Assembly: GCA_009829735.1 (NCBI GenBank) | Contig: CM020619.1 | Span: 15,567,816 to 15,631,815, forward strand | Direction of reading: 5' to 3' | DNA: 64,000 bases | Origin: Pyropia yezoensis | Lineage: Eukaryota > Rhodophyta > Bangiophyceae > Bangiales > Bangiaceae | Part shown: positions 23,601-35,481 of the stretch, one piece after another | How positions within the stretch are numbered: position 1 is the first letter of the stretch | Layout: each line of letters starts with the position of its first letter | Translations under genes and position numbers: made by a program | Notes under the pieces: generated by a model | Databases searched by the model: none | What the model was told of the DNA's origin: nothing | What the model saw: the letters and a program-made list of their open reading frames with translations, nothing else

Positions 23601-24470
23601 TACACCCACCACCCGCACTGTCTCCAGGTGAGGTGCCGCCACGTGGAAGCCCGGCAGGCGGATGGTCTCCAGCACCTGGCGCCGACCGCGAGACCTGTCC
23701 TGTGCACGGTTGGCCGCCTTCTTGCGGGCGCGCTGATAGCAGACTGAGCACGTGCCTGTGGGAGGCCCGCGACGGTCAGCCGGCCCTGACACGGTACACC
23801 TGCGCAATGGCGCGGCGGCCACCAGCGCAACAGCCGCTCCCTCTGTGTTGACCCCCGATGTGACCGCCTGCCGCCATAGGCGGCCGGCCTGACTGTCCCG
23901 CACGAATGGAGACGCGCACAGCGAGCAGACAAAAGCCAGGGGTGTACCTGTGAATGCTTTATCAATCATGAGAGAGGCTTGAGACCTAAACCAATCAATC
24001 ACAGTCCGCGATGAGCACAGAGGAACATAGCGCGGTAACAAAAAAATGAGTAAGGCTTCTTGGGCTTCCAAGGGGACAGGGAGGGTCAGAAAACCATCGC
24101 GCTCCCGCTCAAACAGGCAGTTCTCGAAAAATCACGACGCTTCGGTCCGTTAATGGGTCTGAGAGAGACGTACAGGTCGGGTGGATCTTGGAAGTCATCC
24201 GTCATGGCGTTACGGGCGTTCTCGCACCTGCGCGGGGCACGGGGGGGCAATGGATGTTGGTTGGGACGCTTGTCGGGGCGTGCCGGTTCGATGGCATGGG
24301 TGAGGGAAGCGTGCAGGGCGTGAGCAGACGCTGGCGTGGTGTGGGTCAGCTCGGTCACCATCACGACGACGACCGCGCACAGACCCCATATGTTTCCGAA
24401 AAAATCGGCAAACCTCCATACGTGGCACTGTAATGAGCATATATGGTAAGACCGCCCTTAACTGGGTGTG
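20689..24470 (-). mobile_element. Degenerate DNA transposon of unassigned superfamily, 14-bp inverted ends
   Basis: The sequence CACACCCAGTTAAG at 20689-20702 is repeated in inverted orientation at 24457-24470. The ends enclose 3.78 kb that is less GC-rich than the host DNA and carries a transposase-like gene on the minus strand. Sequence just inside the ends is also weakly similar (ATACGGGTTTCCG against GTATGGAGGTTTGCCG). No target duplication is visible. A short plus-strand frame at 20799-21006 (NRGFLNTDRENSPNVSTERT) inside the left end is coding-like but unassigned. Confidence 0.55.
21302..24071 (-). pseudogene. Transposase-like gene, three blocks separated by frame changes
   Basis: Block 1 (24071 to about 23400) starts MEAQEALLIFLLPRYVPLCS and has two CxxC pairs (CSLC, CSVC), suggesting a zinc-binding domain. 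Block 2 (about 23400-22970) contains GTIEMTFGNGAKRIYSWDLI and SKTLWQRVRLFMGG. Block 3 (22966-21302, 554 codons) has GDYCFITLWCGHMGASSRMP, a CxxC (PCVYC), a hydrophobic stretch (MPLHLVLGITVWLLRLG), GGAFEG, and the signature HVLACHAPDFLALFGSLGRY followed by SEQGLEAWHGHFNQNANQY. The SEQG...HxxFN signature and the LH..LG...GG.F.G pattern recall transposon-encoded proteins common in invertebrate genomes, but I cannot name the superfamily. Two frame changes (near 23400 and 22975) must be introns or mutations; the latter is likelier. Confidence 0.65.
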
Positions 24471-25827
24471 AACACGGGGGGGAAGACAGATGCCCGCCGC
24501 CAAACACCTCCCCCTCCCCACCGCCCACGACGCCGCCGCCACACCCACCGACATTCCCCGCCGGCATGCCCGCCTGCGCGGGCGCGGCCGGCACACCGCC
24601 GGCCACCACCGCCGCGGCGGCGACGCCCGCCGTCACCACATCACCGCGTGCGCGCCGACGGCGCGCGCCGCCTCGCCACGGGCGGGGGGGGGGTGGAGGT
24701 GGCGCACTGCGCCGTGGCGGGGGGACCGACAGGGCGGGATCACCGCCCGCGCCCGCCGCTCCTGACCCGACGGGCGTGGCCGGCAACGCCGTCGCCGCCG
24801 CCGCCCCGCCTCTTGCCGCCGCCGCCGCCACCGCCGCCGCGGGGGCACCCCCCTTGACGGCGTGGCGACCCGTTGGGCGGCCCCCCCGCCGGCCGAGGCG
24901 GTCGTGGCGGGGCCGGCAGAGGGGGGCTGCACCCCCCTGCCGACCACCACCGCCTCGCCGCCGCCACGCGTGCACCCCCGGCCGCAGCCCGCAGCCGCCA
25001 GCCCGGCCTTTGCGGCCGGCTGGGCGACCATTACCGCCACGTCTGCGGCCGCTGCGGCCGCTCCGCCGCCGCCGCCGACCGTTGTCGTCGCGGCTGGCAT
25101 GTGGTCGCCGCGAGACTCCCCGGGTGGGGAGCACAAGCGTAACCAGCCCCTTCCCTTTACAAAAGAGTCATCCCCGCTCCTTTCGTCGTGCTGGACACTC
25201 CCATGCGCAGTGGCCACCCCCTCCACCCCCCCCCCCGCACCCTACCTCCCCCTCGCTGTGCCGCGGCGCTCAACTTAGTGGAGGCACTGCCCACTTACGA
25301 TGCCTCTGCACACAGCCAGCCCGACAGCCATCCTGGCACAGGCCGTCCAAGGCTCTGTGGCCCACGCAGGGATGAAGGCATGTGCCTCGCCCCATGCCCG
25401 CCGCCCGCCCGTGCCAATGCCCCCAATCCCTCCCCCCCCAGCGTCAGACCTCCACCCGTCGGAAGCGGGTTGGCCTGTTGGTGGGCCATGCTGGCTGGGC
25501 CCCCGCGGCGGCCAGCGCCGCTGAAAGGGGAAACAGCGTGGCGCCGCCGTCGCGACGCGCCGCGGCGGTGCGCCGCAGCGGCAAACCCCCACCCGCGCGC
25601 AGAGGCGAAAGGGTACGGCGGGGTAGGAAGTGACGCTCGGTCCACCCTCCCTCCCACTCCATCCAATCCTCATCCCAACACCACCACCACCACCACCACC
25701 ACCGCCTGTCCTCCCTCTTACACACACCAGTCCACCCCGACCGACTCGCTGCCCCCCGCGCGCCACGATCCAAGACTTCAACTCTGCCCCCCCATTCTCC
25801 CCCGACGCCCACCCATTACCAACAGCC
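24471..25827. other. GC-rich stretch without a supported gene
   Basis: Pro/Ala/Arg-rich frames are open on both strands. One plus-strand frame (24862-25278) ends with less biased sequence (HKRNQPLPFTKESSPLLSS), but there is no start, domain or homologue to support it. From about 25640 the DNA becomes CAC/CCA-rich and forms the 5' flank of the next gene. Confidence 0.3.
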
Positions 25828-26329
25828 ATGGCGCCGCCCACCACCCGTCGCGCGGTCGCGCTCGTCACCGCCTCCACCCTGCTGGCCGCCCACTCTGCTC
25901 TGTCCGCCGTCGCCCCCGCGGCGGACATGGCGGCCCCGCCAGTGGCGCAAGCCGCCCCACCCCGCGGCGTGCCCTTTTCGTTCCCCACCACCACCGCCTT
26001 GAGCGGCGTCTTCTGCTTTGCCCGCCCGGCCGCTGCCGCCGTGTCGTGCGCCGGCGGGCAGGGGGCCCCGGGCGTTCCGCCTCGAGGACGGCCGCTGCTA
26101 CCCGGCCGTCACCGTCGGGTGGACGCGCACGGCAGAAGCGTCGACCACTACCGGCAGCACCTGTCGTGTCGACAGCGTACCGGGGGCGACCACCCCGCCG
26201 CCGTCCGCGTCGCCCGCCCCCACCGCGACGCCGGCGGCGACCGTGTCGCTCACCCCCACTGCATCGCTCGCACCACCGCCCCCCACTGGTGGCGGCGGCG
26301 GCGGCTATTTCGGCTTAACACCCACTTAG
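25828..26329 (+). CDS. Small secreted Cys-containing protein with Ser/Thr/Pro-rich tail, one frameshift
   Basis: The ATG at 25828 begins a convincing signal peptide (MAPPTTRRAVALVTASTLLA, then AHSALSAVAPA). The exported part has Cys residues in SGVFCFARPAAAAVSCAGG. One frame change near 26065 is needed to continue into AFRLEDGRCYPAVTVGWTR and TTTGSTCRVD. A mucin-like tail follows (PPPSASPAPTATPAATVS) and the protein ends GLTPT before the stop at 26329, about 165 residues in all. No family is recognised. A cell-wall or extracellular role is inferred only from the signal peptide and the tail. Confidence 0.5.
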
Positions 26330-29288
26330 CTACTTGCGGCCCGCCATTGATGGAGTCAACGGCAAGGACTGCTCCGCCGAGACGGCTGCCAAGACGGGCA
26401 GCTTCGACGGCGGCGACGGCCTGCCGGGTGTCCATGGGGGGCGCAGCAGCCATGGTGGCGCCGGCTGCGCGGGCGGCCGCAGGGGGGATGGGCCCGTTGC
26501 TGGCCGCCCCGGTGGCCGTGGCGGCGACAAGGGGGCGGGTGGGGTCGGGTGGCGAGGGCGGCGCTGGGTGCGACGGCGGCGACGGCGGCGCCGCGGCTGA
26601 CGGGGGGGACAGGGGCGACGGGGGAGAATCGGGCGTTGGCGGCAGCGGCGGGGGCGCTGGGGATGGGGGCAGTGGCGGCGACGTGCCGGGCGGCCGGTCG
26701 GGCCGGCGCGGTGCCGAGGGCAGGGACGGCCAGCCCGGCCGCCCGGGGCGGACCGCTGCGGCCTAGCGCCACCGCGGTGAGCGCCTTGAGGCCGCCCGGC
26801 AGCGCCTGGGCTTGGAACCCGCCCGTGTCGAGATGGGGGGGGGGGGGGGGGGGGGAGGGTCTGGAAGGGCCACCCTGGGAGGGTCGCTTATAGGTAGACT
26901 GCTTATTCGCCACGATGCGGGGGGCTGCCAGCCTCCAGCGACCAGCCAGCTCGTGATGATGGACGGGACGCAGAGGGTGGCGTTGGTTGACGTCATCACA
27001 GGACAGCGTTTGGATTGTGCATCACGATGATGGAGGGAGGGGAGGGGCAGGGTGGGAAGGCGGAGCGACGAGAGACAGTAGAGGAGGGTCGACAGAGGAG
27101 GGTGCCAAGAACAGCACAGCAGGAAGAAGACTGCAGATTTGTGGAGGTGGGGAGGTTCCCAAGAAGCAGCAGCAGCAGCAGCGTCAGCAGCAGCAGGAAA
27201 GGGTGGGGGGGGGGGGTGGGGGGGATGGATCCCAGGGCACCAGCGGTAGCCGCGGCAGGCGTCGCGACCGCGACAGGAGCTCCCAGTGGAAGCGGCTGCT
27301 CCCCCAGAGCCAGCGGTCGGATGGGAGAGTGGCTGGAGACGGCGGCACGAGTCGGGGCCGGGGGGTCAACAGAGGAGCCCACGTCGCCGCCACCGGCAAA
27401 CGGGCGGGTATGGCCCCTGCCATGGGTGTCGGTCGAGAGAGGGCGAGAAAGGAGGTACCTATCCCCGCCGTCACGCCACGCCGGTCGGGATGGTCACCCC
27501 GCATCCCGCCATCTTCTTCGGCGTCCCTCCCAGAGCTGACGGCTCGTCCGTCCGTCCTCCGTGTGGCCTTTTCTGTCGATGTGTACCCACAGGTCTGCGG
27601 GGTACGTCCCATGGTGACCGATGTATGCTTGGCATGCACCCCGCCGGGCCGCCCGTCGCTTCCCCCCGTGGGGGACACCCGTCGGCACCACGACGACGGC
27701 GCGCCGTATCCCCCGACACAGCCGCAGCGGACACAGCCAAGGGGGGGCCGTGCACGCAGCGGCGCGCGCCAAAGAGACAGCATGCAAAGCCGCCTCACCT
27801 TGCCAGCGGGACTCCCCTCCATCCCCCCCCCCCCCCCCCGCCCCCCCCCCTCCCTCCCCGCACGCCCAGCGTCCGTCGCTGCGGTCGACGTGTCCCCTCC
27901 AGCGAGGTGGGGAACGACGCCCACTGCGACGGGCGCGGACACGGTGTCCCCCGCCCCCCCCCCCCCCCCCTCCCCCCCCTACCTTGAGTGTGTCAGCCCT
28001 CACGCCCACCACCAGAGAAGAGCGGCACGCACCCTTCTGCGCGTTCGCCGTCAGCGGGGGGAACGGTAGACGTGGGGGCCCACCCCCCAACACCCCCACT
28101 GTCCCTTTGGCGGTGGGGTCACCACCATCGCGAGGACATGTACGGGGGTCCCCCGCGCGGGGGGAGGGGGGGGGAGTGACGGCAGCGGCCGCCGCCCAAG
28201 CACCTTGTCGCCAACGCCTGACGCGCGCCGCGCACGCGCGCCGCGGAGGAAGGTGCGCGACGGGCGGCTCGTTTGGCAGAAAGCATCGGGGTCGGCCGGC
28301 CCGTTGCCCCGCGTCGCTTCCACACTGGACACGGTCTGTAACGGGGTGGAGCGGCCAGCGGTCGGGTGCGTGGTGCAAAAGACGGTCCGGCCGGCGCCGC
28401 TGTGGTCGTATCCAGCGTCCCCACTCCCCTACTTCTGTTCGTGCTGTCCTGCACCTTGGCCGCGCGGCCTGGGCTGGACCGTTGGAACGGGCGCGCCGCG
28501 TCGCGTCGCCCTTCCCACCCCGCCCCCCCCCCCCGCCCCTCCTCCCCACGCGCCGAGCCGCAAGACGCCCCCGGCCGTGGCGCTCGCGACCGGCGGCCGC
28601 CGTCGCCGCATTTAAGTTGACGCGGAGGAGCGGCACAGCGGCCAACGGGGGAGCCGCCGCCGCCTGACCTGCCCGCCGAGACGCCCATGTGCCGCCAATG
28701 CACAGGGCGGGGTCTTGTCCCCACCTGCCATCCCATGACTCTGCCTCTGGCACTCCCCCCCCCCCCCCCCACCTCCGCTCCCGAGAAGGGGGGGGCTCCC
28801 TCCTCCTCCCCCCGCCACCCCGCCCGTTCTTGCCCCGTTCTGACAGGTCCACCCCATCCGCCGGCTGTTGTGCTGTGCTGGGATGGTAATGGCATGTCGG
28901 CGGCATCATGGTTGCCTGCCTCTGCCAAGGGGGGGGGGTGGACTCCCCTCTCGGGAGGGAGGGAGAGGGGGCGCGGCATTCAGCTCTGTAGGACGGGGGG
29001 GGAAGGGGCGGGGGGGGGGGGGGTTCAAGGGGGGGAAAAAAGAGGGAACGGGAGGGGCCGCGCACTTCGGCCACACCCCAGCGGGCGGTCGCGCCCGTGG
29101 CTGAGGCGGGCGGCTGGGGAAGACAGGCGGGGCCGCAGCGGTCGCCGCTGCCTGCCGCGGGCTGGCGGCCGCCCGGGGGCGGCCCCCCCTCGCCAGGCTG
29201 GCGCTCTGGATCCGCTCGCGCCGGTGCGGACGGCGGCCACCCGCCTGCTACCGCTGTCTCTCTCTCTCTCCCCACCCCCCACCCTCGA

Positions 29289-29330
29289 GGCGGAGGCCTC
29301 CGCGGAGGCCTCCGCGGAGGCGGATCCGCC
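29289..29330. repeat. Self-complementary 12-bp repeat (GGAGGCCTCCGC)n
   Basis: Three near-tandem copies of the palindromic unit GGAGGCCTCCGC end in GGCGGATCCGCC. The whole can fold back on itself. A run of G follows at about 29351-29371. Confidence 0.6.
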
Positions 29331-30108
29331 TGCGGCTTGACCCCTCGCAGGGGGGGGGGGGGGGGGGGGGGGAGAGGAGGGGGCGCGTGATGGGCGGCTG
29401 GGCGGCTGGGGCCAGCCGACGCAGGCCCGCAGGCTCTTGAGATGGCCCTTGACTTTGGGTCAGAAATCCGATAGAGGGCGGCTTGACAATGTCAATGCGC
29501 AGGCCGGGTCGTGTGGCCAGCAAGCCTTGCTGAGCAAGGGGTTTGCTGAGCATGGTGCGATCCCATTGGCTGTTCTGACCACGTCCCCTTGGGCGGCTTT
29601 GTGACACTACTCTGATGCTCTCCAAAAGGGATGGCACCCCTCCTTTTGCCGTCGTGACGGTGGCAATGCGAGGTGTCTGCGAAGGGCAGGCCAAAGCAGT
29701 TTGTCCACATCTCTGTAGGACTGTATCATCATGGAGTAGTTAGTTGTCACGGTTTTTTTTTCCCAGGAACGGATCCAGACACAGCAAGAGAGGGGACACA
29801 GCGCGGCGCCACCGCAACCCACCCGCTGCTCTGCCCTACCATCACAGCGGCGCATCAGGCTCGTACGGTGCTCTTTAGGCAGGCATAGAGTGGCCTCAGG
29901 AGAACGGGGCTCCGAACAGAGTGTCGACCACTTCCACGCCCATGTCTAAACCCTCTGCATGGAAGGGCCTGTGGCGTCATCCTCGGCGCTTGCGGTGGGA
30001 CACCTTTTCCTGTGTAGCAAGACGCGTCCTGCGCCATCTCCTTTCCACTTTCACGCTGCCAGATGGTGCGTTCCTCGCCATCTCTCCACCCTCGACCCCG
30101 ACGCACCG

Positions 30109-30374
30109 CCCGTGCCGACCGACCCCACACGGCTGTCCTTCCAGTTTCTCTACCTCATGCAACCACAGCTGGTGCTGCCACAGAAGATACGATGGGTTTC
30201 GCTGCTGGAGCGACGCACCCCGCCCTGCCGAGCGGTATATCCGCACCCCAACCCGGCACACTGCCCGTGACGACCGACGCCATGCGTTCGTCCTTCCAGG
30301 TTCTCCACCTGTGGCAACCACAACTGGTGCTGCCAGACAAGAAAGAGAAAACAGGCTGCGTCGCTGGAGCGACC
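30109..30374 (+). repeat. Diverged tandem duplication (~106-112 bp, period ~155)
   Basis: Copies at 30109-30214 and 30263-30374 both read PV.TD...SFQ.L.L.QPQLVLP.K in plus-strand translation and share the DNA CTGGTGCTGCCA. A short host or transposon segment has been duplicated and has diverged; the parent sequence is unknown. Confidence 0.55.
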
Positions 30375-30956
30375 TTCCGTTTGGCCGAGCGGGCTCCTGC
30401 GGAGGCGAAAAGGATGCTGCGCGTCGCTAGGGATTGAGAACCAAGGGGGCCGCGAGGGGACGGGGTGGGAAGAGCGGAATGCCCTCGGTCCAAGTCAAGT
30501 CGTACTTCCGTCGCGACCTCGAATGCGACGGGCCCACCACGCAAGTGTCGTAGGCCACACCTCCTTGAGATGTGTAAGAGTCACCATCGTCATGATGACG
30601 ACAAAGCCCGTTTGTGCCACACTGACACTCGAGTCACCTATCCGTGGCTCATTGAATTCAGAGCGAATCAAAACGATGGTCTGTCTTTGGTGTGTCACAA
30701 GGAACACACTCTCCCTCTCGACACCATGTGTCTCGTGGATCGCTCGTCCGCCGCACAGCGCGCGGGGAGGGGGGGGGGCAGCGCGGCAAGCCGCAATGCC
30801 CGTGCTGCTGATCCCTCCGTCGGCCGGCGCGCTCTGTGCGGGTGTGTCCCTCGTTGGTGTTGGGCGGCGCCAAGCCGGCTCCGCCCCCCAATCCTTTGTG
30901 TGGTCTGCCGCGAGGAGCAAACGCGGCTGCCGGGCGCCCCCCCTGCCCCCCTCCCC

Positions 30957-31067
30957 CCCTCCCTCCCTCCCTCCCTCCCTCCCTCCCTCCCTCCCTCCCT
31001 CCCTCCCTCCCTCCCTCCCTCCCTCCCTCCCTCCCTCCCTCCCTCCCTCCCTCCCTCCCTCCCTCCC
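30957..31067. repeat. (CCCT)n microsatellite, about 27 units
   Basis: An uninterrupted CCCT/CTCC array of about 110 bp. Its complement (GGGA)n has four-G-run patterns capable of G-quadruplex formation. All three frames are open through it, producing spurious Ser/Leu/Pro repeats. Confidence 0.95.
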
Positions 31068-31270
31068 CCCCTAGGCGCCACCTCCCCCTTCCGCTCCCCG
31101 TTCCCACTCCCTGTCCCTCCCGCCCACTGCCGCCGGCGGCCGCTGCCGCCGCCGCGGCGGCCAGTCACGCGGGTGTCGCGCGGCGCGCCGGGGCGGGCGC
31201 CCGCCCGACCGGCAGCGGCAGGCCAGTGGCGAGACCGGCGGCGCCCAAACGGCGGGGCCCCCCGCGGCCG

Positions 31271-31298
31271 CCCCCCCCCCCCCCCCCCCCCCCCCCCC
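31271..31298. repeat. C28 homopolymer
   Basis: Twenty-eight consecutive C, one of the longer of many G/C homopolymers in this window. Its length is likely to be uncertain in the assembly. Confidence 0.95.
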
Positions 31299-31436
31299 AC
31301 AGCCCAAACCCAACCCCCCCCCCCAACCCCCTAGACGGACACACTCTCGCTGTCTCCCTCCCAGCGGGCATTGCTGGCGAGCTGCCGCGCCGTCGACGGC
31401 GGCGGGGGCCCTCCCGTCCTCCCCCTCTGCCCCGCA

Positions 31437-31520
31437 GTAGCAGTAGCAGCACCAGCAGCAGCACCAGCAGCACCAGCAGCAGCACCAGCTGCAGCTGCTG
31501 CTGCTTGCTGCTGCGCTGCT
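31437..31520. repeat. (AGC)n tract followed by inverted (CTG)n
   Basis: AGC/CAGCAC triplets turn at CAGCTGCAGCTG into CTGCTGCTGC, so the tract can form a CAG/CTG hairpin. No gene is supported around it. Confidence 0.8.
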
Positions 31521-33179
31521 ATTCGATAGACCCTACCGCCGCCGCCCCTGGTGCGCGCTCGTGTCGTCGCAGTGGCGGGGCGGCGGCGGCGGTGGTGGTG
31601 GTGGTAAATACTGGTGGTGGTGGTGGTGGCGGCGGTGATGGAGTTCCCGCCGCGACAAGAGGAAAAAAAGAAAAAAAGGGGAGGGGCGGGAGGAGGAAAG
31701 AGAGGGGGGGCGGGAGGAGGACTGTCCCGCGCACGCGACCGGCAGAGGTTGGTGGGGGGGGGGGGGGGGGGAGCGGGGCCGCCTCGCCTCCCCTCGTTTC
31801 GCCTCGCTGGCCTCTGCGACGGGCGGCACAGTCGGCCAGATGGGCGGCCTGTGGGGTCGGGCCGGGGTACCCTCGGGTCGGCGTTGAGGCGGAGTCGGCG
31901 TCGCGTCGGCGTCGCGTCGGGCCGGGTCGGCCGCGGGCCCGCCGCCCCCAGCGCAAGCGCCGCACCCGTCGGCCGCTGGGGTAGGGGTGGGAGGGGGGGG
32001 GGGGACCGCCCGTCTGCCCGCCGCGGCGACCCCCCCGCCTGGCCGCTGCCGGTGACCCCCCCGTGGCGCTGACGCGAGGGACCCCCCCCCCCCCCCCCCC
32101 CCCACTGCCAGGCGGGGGGCGGCCGGCGCCGCTGGCGACCCCCTCCTCCTCCCCCGTCCGCCACGCCAGTGGGCGCACAGCGTGGAATGGGGGGGGGGGA
32201 CCGCCGACCGCCAGCGTCGGTAGGGCGGTGGCGGCCTTCCCGGGGCCTTTGTCCCCCGCGAACGCTCCCCACCCGCCCCCCCCCCTTCCCCCCCCCCACC
32301 GCCACCCCGCCCCCTTCTGTGCCGCGCCCACTCCCAACGCCGCTGTTGCGGCAGTCGTACAAAGTGACTCCCACCAAAAACCTCCCCCCACCCCCCCCTC
32401 CCCCCTTCCCTACGCTGCCTCCTCTTCCTCCCCCGTCTCCTCCACCGCCCTCCCTCTATTTTGTTCCTTCATCCTCCCCCTTTGACGGGAGCCGCCGCCC
32501 CCACGTCGCCTCCACGGCCCGCGCCGCCCGTCCGCCAGCACACGCGGGGGACACGCGCCGCGCACGCCGCTGCTGCTGCCGCCGCTGCTGCCGCTGCTGC
32601 TGCTGCCGTCGTGGTCTTTTTTTTTTTTGCCGTCGCCCGTTCCGGTGGGGGGGTGGGGGGACCGTGGAACTTTGGCGTGACCGTCGGGGAGGGGGGGGGG
32701 GGGGGTGCGGTGGAGGGGGGTTGCCCCCAACACCGCTGCCACCCGAGGTCCATTCCGCCGCCACCGTCGGCGGACCTCGGCGTGGCCACCCCCCCCCTCG
32801 TCCGCCTCCGCCGAGGTTGGAGCTCCGTCCCCAGCCCCCTCCCCTCCGCCACCCGCGCCCCTGCTCAAGAAGCACACCCGGCCCTCGCCTGCATCGCAAG
32901 CCGTGGCGATAGATTCTTCTCTGCCGTCACACGGCGGCGCCGTCTCCGGGACGTCGTTCACAACCCGTCCCGCTCCATTCCATCCCACCACCCCTCGTAC
33001 ATACGCACTCACACACACACACACACGCGCGTGCCTTGTCGCATTCCACACCATCCCCCCGCCCCCCCCCTCCCCCCCCTCCTTTTCACCCCGTCTTGCT
33101 CCAACCCGCCCCCCCCCCCACCTTCCCCTCCCTCCCCGCGTGCGCCTTCTTGCACGCGGCCGCGGCAGCGGCATCAACG

Positions 33180-34620
33180 ATGGCCGCGTATGGCGGCCGC
33201 GCCGCCATCCTATTCCCCGTCACGGTGCTCCACGCCCGCCGGGACGCGGCGGGCGCCGCCGCTACCGTCGCCAGTTGGGAGGCCGCCGGCGGCGTTTGTG
33301 GCGGCCGTGGCGGTGGCGGCGGCGGCCGTGGCGGTGGCGGATGCAGCGGTGGCGGCGGCGGCGGTGGTGGGCGCATCTGTCGGAGCAGCGGCGGCGGCAA
33401 CAACCGCTGCGGGGGGGAGGTGCCAGAGGGGGAGCCCACCTCCCTGCTGGGCGTCTTGTTGAACGTGTGGGGCCACGCGTGGCGGGTGGTGGCCGCCCCC
33501 TTTTGCGGCGGCGGGGGGAAGGTGGGAGAGGGAGGGGGCACGGACGCAGTAATTTGCAGCTTTGACGGCGGCAGCAGCAGTGGCGACGGTTGCGGCAGCG
33601 GCAGCGGGGAGGGCAGGAACCGCAACGGCAGAGGTGGCGTGCATGGGGCGGCTGCGGGGCCACCCCCCGGCGGCGGCGGCGGCGGCGGCGGAGGCGTTCA
33701 CGGGCACTCGTTGCCCCCTCCGGCATCAGACGGCAGGCCCCTCTCCCCCGCACGCGGCGGCGGCGGCGACCGCCGCCACAGCACCAGTGGGGCCACCCGT
33801 GGCGGCACCAGCAGCAGCGGCAACGGCCGCCGCCGCGGCGGCGGCGGCGGTGCGGGGAGCCCGCGGCGGCGGCCGCACATCGCGCCGCGGCCGGTCCGGG
33901 AGGCCCCCCCCCCCCCCGCCCCCTCCCTCCGGGTGCGGCCGGGGACGGAGCGGCGGCCGCCGCCACAGCCGCTCCCCCGCTCCTGGCTCCGCCCCCACCC
34001 CCCGTCGCCGCCCGTGTGGCGGGCGCCCACCCCGCCGCCGCCGTCCCCCCCCGGGCGGGGGGACTGGGGCGGCTGTCCTACCTCTGCCTCCGCCGCCGCT
34101 GCCGCTGCCGCTGCCGCTGCCGCTGCCACCGCCGCCCGGCGGGCAGCGCGGCAGTCCCGCCGTGGTGGGGGCGGGGGGCCCCGCCCGCCCCCGGGGACGC
34201 CCAGCTCCCCCGTTGTCCACCGCCTGCCGGGGCCTCGGTGGCGGCCGCCGGGGGGGCTCCTCCCCTTTTTCCCGCCACACACCTCTGGTGGGGGCGGCGG
34301 CGGCGGCGGCGGCGGAGGCGGTGTCAAGACCGCCCCGCCGTCGCCGCCGCGGCCGCCGTCGCCGCGGGGGTGGGGAACCCCCGCCGCACGGCGGCCCGCC
34401 GCGTCGCCATGGCAGGTGGGAAATGGGCCGGCCGGCGGCGGCAGCCCCCGGGGGGGGAAAGGGGGGGGCGTCCGCAATGCCCTCAGCCCCCGCTCGGTGG
34501 TGCTCCTCCCGCCTCCACCGGCGAGGACCGCCGCGGCGGCAGCCGCCGCCGGCAAGCACCCCGGCAGCAGGGATGGCTCCCATAGCGGCGGCGGCGGCGG
34601 CAGCGGCGGCGGCGGCGGCA

Positions 34621-34671
<51 letters not shown>

Positions 34672-35309
34672 TCGTGGCCCCGCTGTCGCTGTCGGCCAGC
34701 CGTGCGAGGGCGCTGCCCGGCGCGGCGCACGCGCCGCACCCCCGGCGGTGGGCGGCGCGCACACCGCCCCCGCCCAGCACCGTTGGCTGGGCCACGAGCC
34801 GTCGCGGTGCAAGCAGTGGCGGCGGCAGCGGCAGCGGCGGTCACGGCGGCGGCGCGCCGGCGGCGTGGGCCCCCCGGCGGCGGCCACGGTCTGCGCCGGT
34901 AGGTGGCGCGCCCGCCGCCACGGCGGCGGGCGCCTCGGTTACCGCCGCCGTCGCCACCGCCGCCGCCGCGTCGCGGGTGCTGGCGGTGAGGACGCCCAAG
35001 ACGGCGGCGCACCTGGCCATTGGTAAGCGCCTGCTGGCGGCGGCGCTCTACTGGGCGGCCGTCGCCCCCGGTGGCGCCTATGGCGACGACACTGCCGCGG
35101 GCGGCGGTGCGGGGGGCGGGGGGGGGCCGCTGCCGCCGCCCCCCCGACGGCGGCGGCGGGCTGCCATGGCCGCCGCTGCCGCTGCCGCCGCCGCGGCGGC
35201 GGCGGGCGGTGGGGATGGTGGGGGGGGGGGGCGCCGCCGGCGGCCACTCCCGGGGGGGCCGTTTGTGCCGCGTCTCAAGGCGCTCCGGGAGGACGTGGTG
35301 TACCACTGA
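33180..35309 (+). CDS. Large Gly/Ala/Pro-rich protein of unknown function
   Basis: The 709-codon frame starts at the ATG at 33180, where the sequence becomes non-repetitive (MAAYGGRAAILFPVTVLHAR) after a CA- and C-rich leader. Most of the protein is Gly, Pro, Ala, Ser and Arg runs. Less biased islands are TSLLGVLLNVWGHAWRVVAA (about residue 90), KTAAHLAIGKRLLAAALYWA (about 610) and the C-terminus PFVPRLKALREDVVYH. The islands at both ends and the single uninterrupted frame favour a real gene, but the opposite strand is also open for 558 codons, so the strand is not certain. There is no recognisable domain. Confidence 0.4.
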
Positions 35310-35481
35310 GCAGGGAGCGGGTGGTTGGGGAGGGGGGCGGGAGCGGCGACACTCTGTGCCTGTGCAGCCCCCCCTTGCTTCCTGTGCCAATGCCCCCGCC
35401 ACCCGCTCCTCTTGGCCCCCCCTTCAGCGGCTTGAGTCTCCGCCCTCGCTCCCCCCGCCACCGTCCGGTGGAGGTTGGGTA

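Larger units (their letters stand above)
26330..33179. other. Gene-poor, low-complexity region
   Basis: This is nearly 7 kb of G/C runs, CAG and CCCT microsatellites and short palindromes. Frames of 200-590 codons exist on both strands (for example minus 27494-29275), but they are Pro/Arg/Gly-rich and overlap each other in all phases. The part at 29400-30700 is less GC-rich and contains a small tandem duplication; no gene or transposon is recognised there. From 32900 on the DNA is C-rich with a CA repeat (about 33010-33026), as in a promoter or 5' UTR of the following gene. Confidence 0.35.

Noticed and set aside
27494-29275. 593-codon minus-strand frame
   Set aside because: It crosses C and G runs, has no balanced segment or domain, and the other frames are equally open.
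30957-31067. CCCT array considered as telomeric repeat
   Set aside because: It is internal, a 4-bp unit without the 6-8-bp telomere form, and has no terminal context.
33726-35402. 558-codon minus-strand frame opposite the Gly-rich protein
   Set aside because: Ala/Arg/Pro homopolymers throughout. The plus strand has better start and end segments, although the strand choice is not certain.
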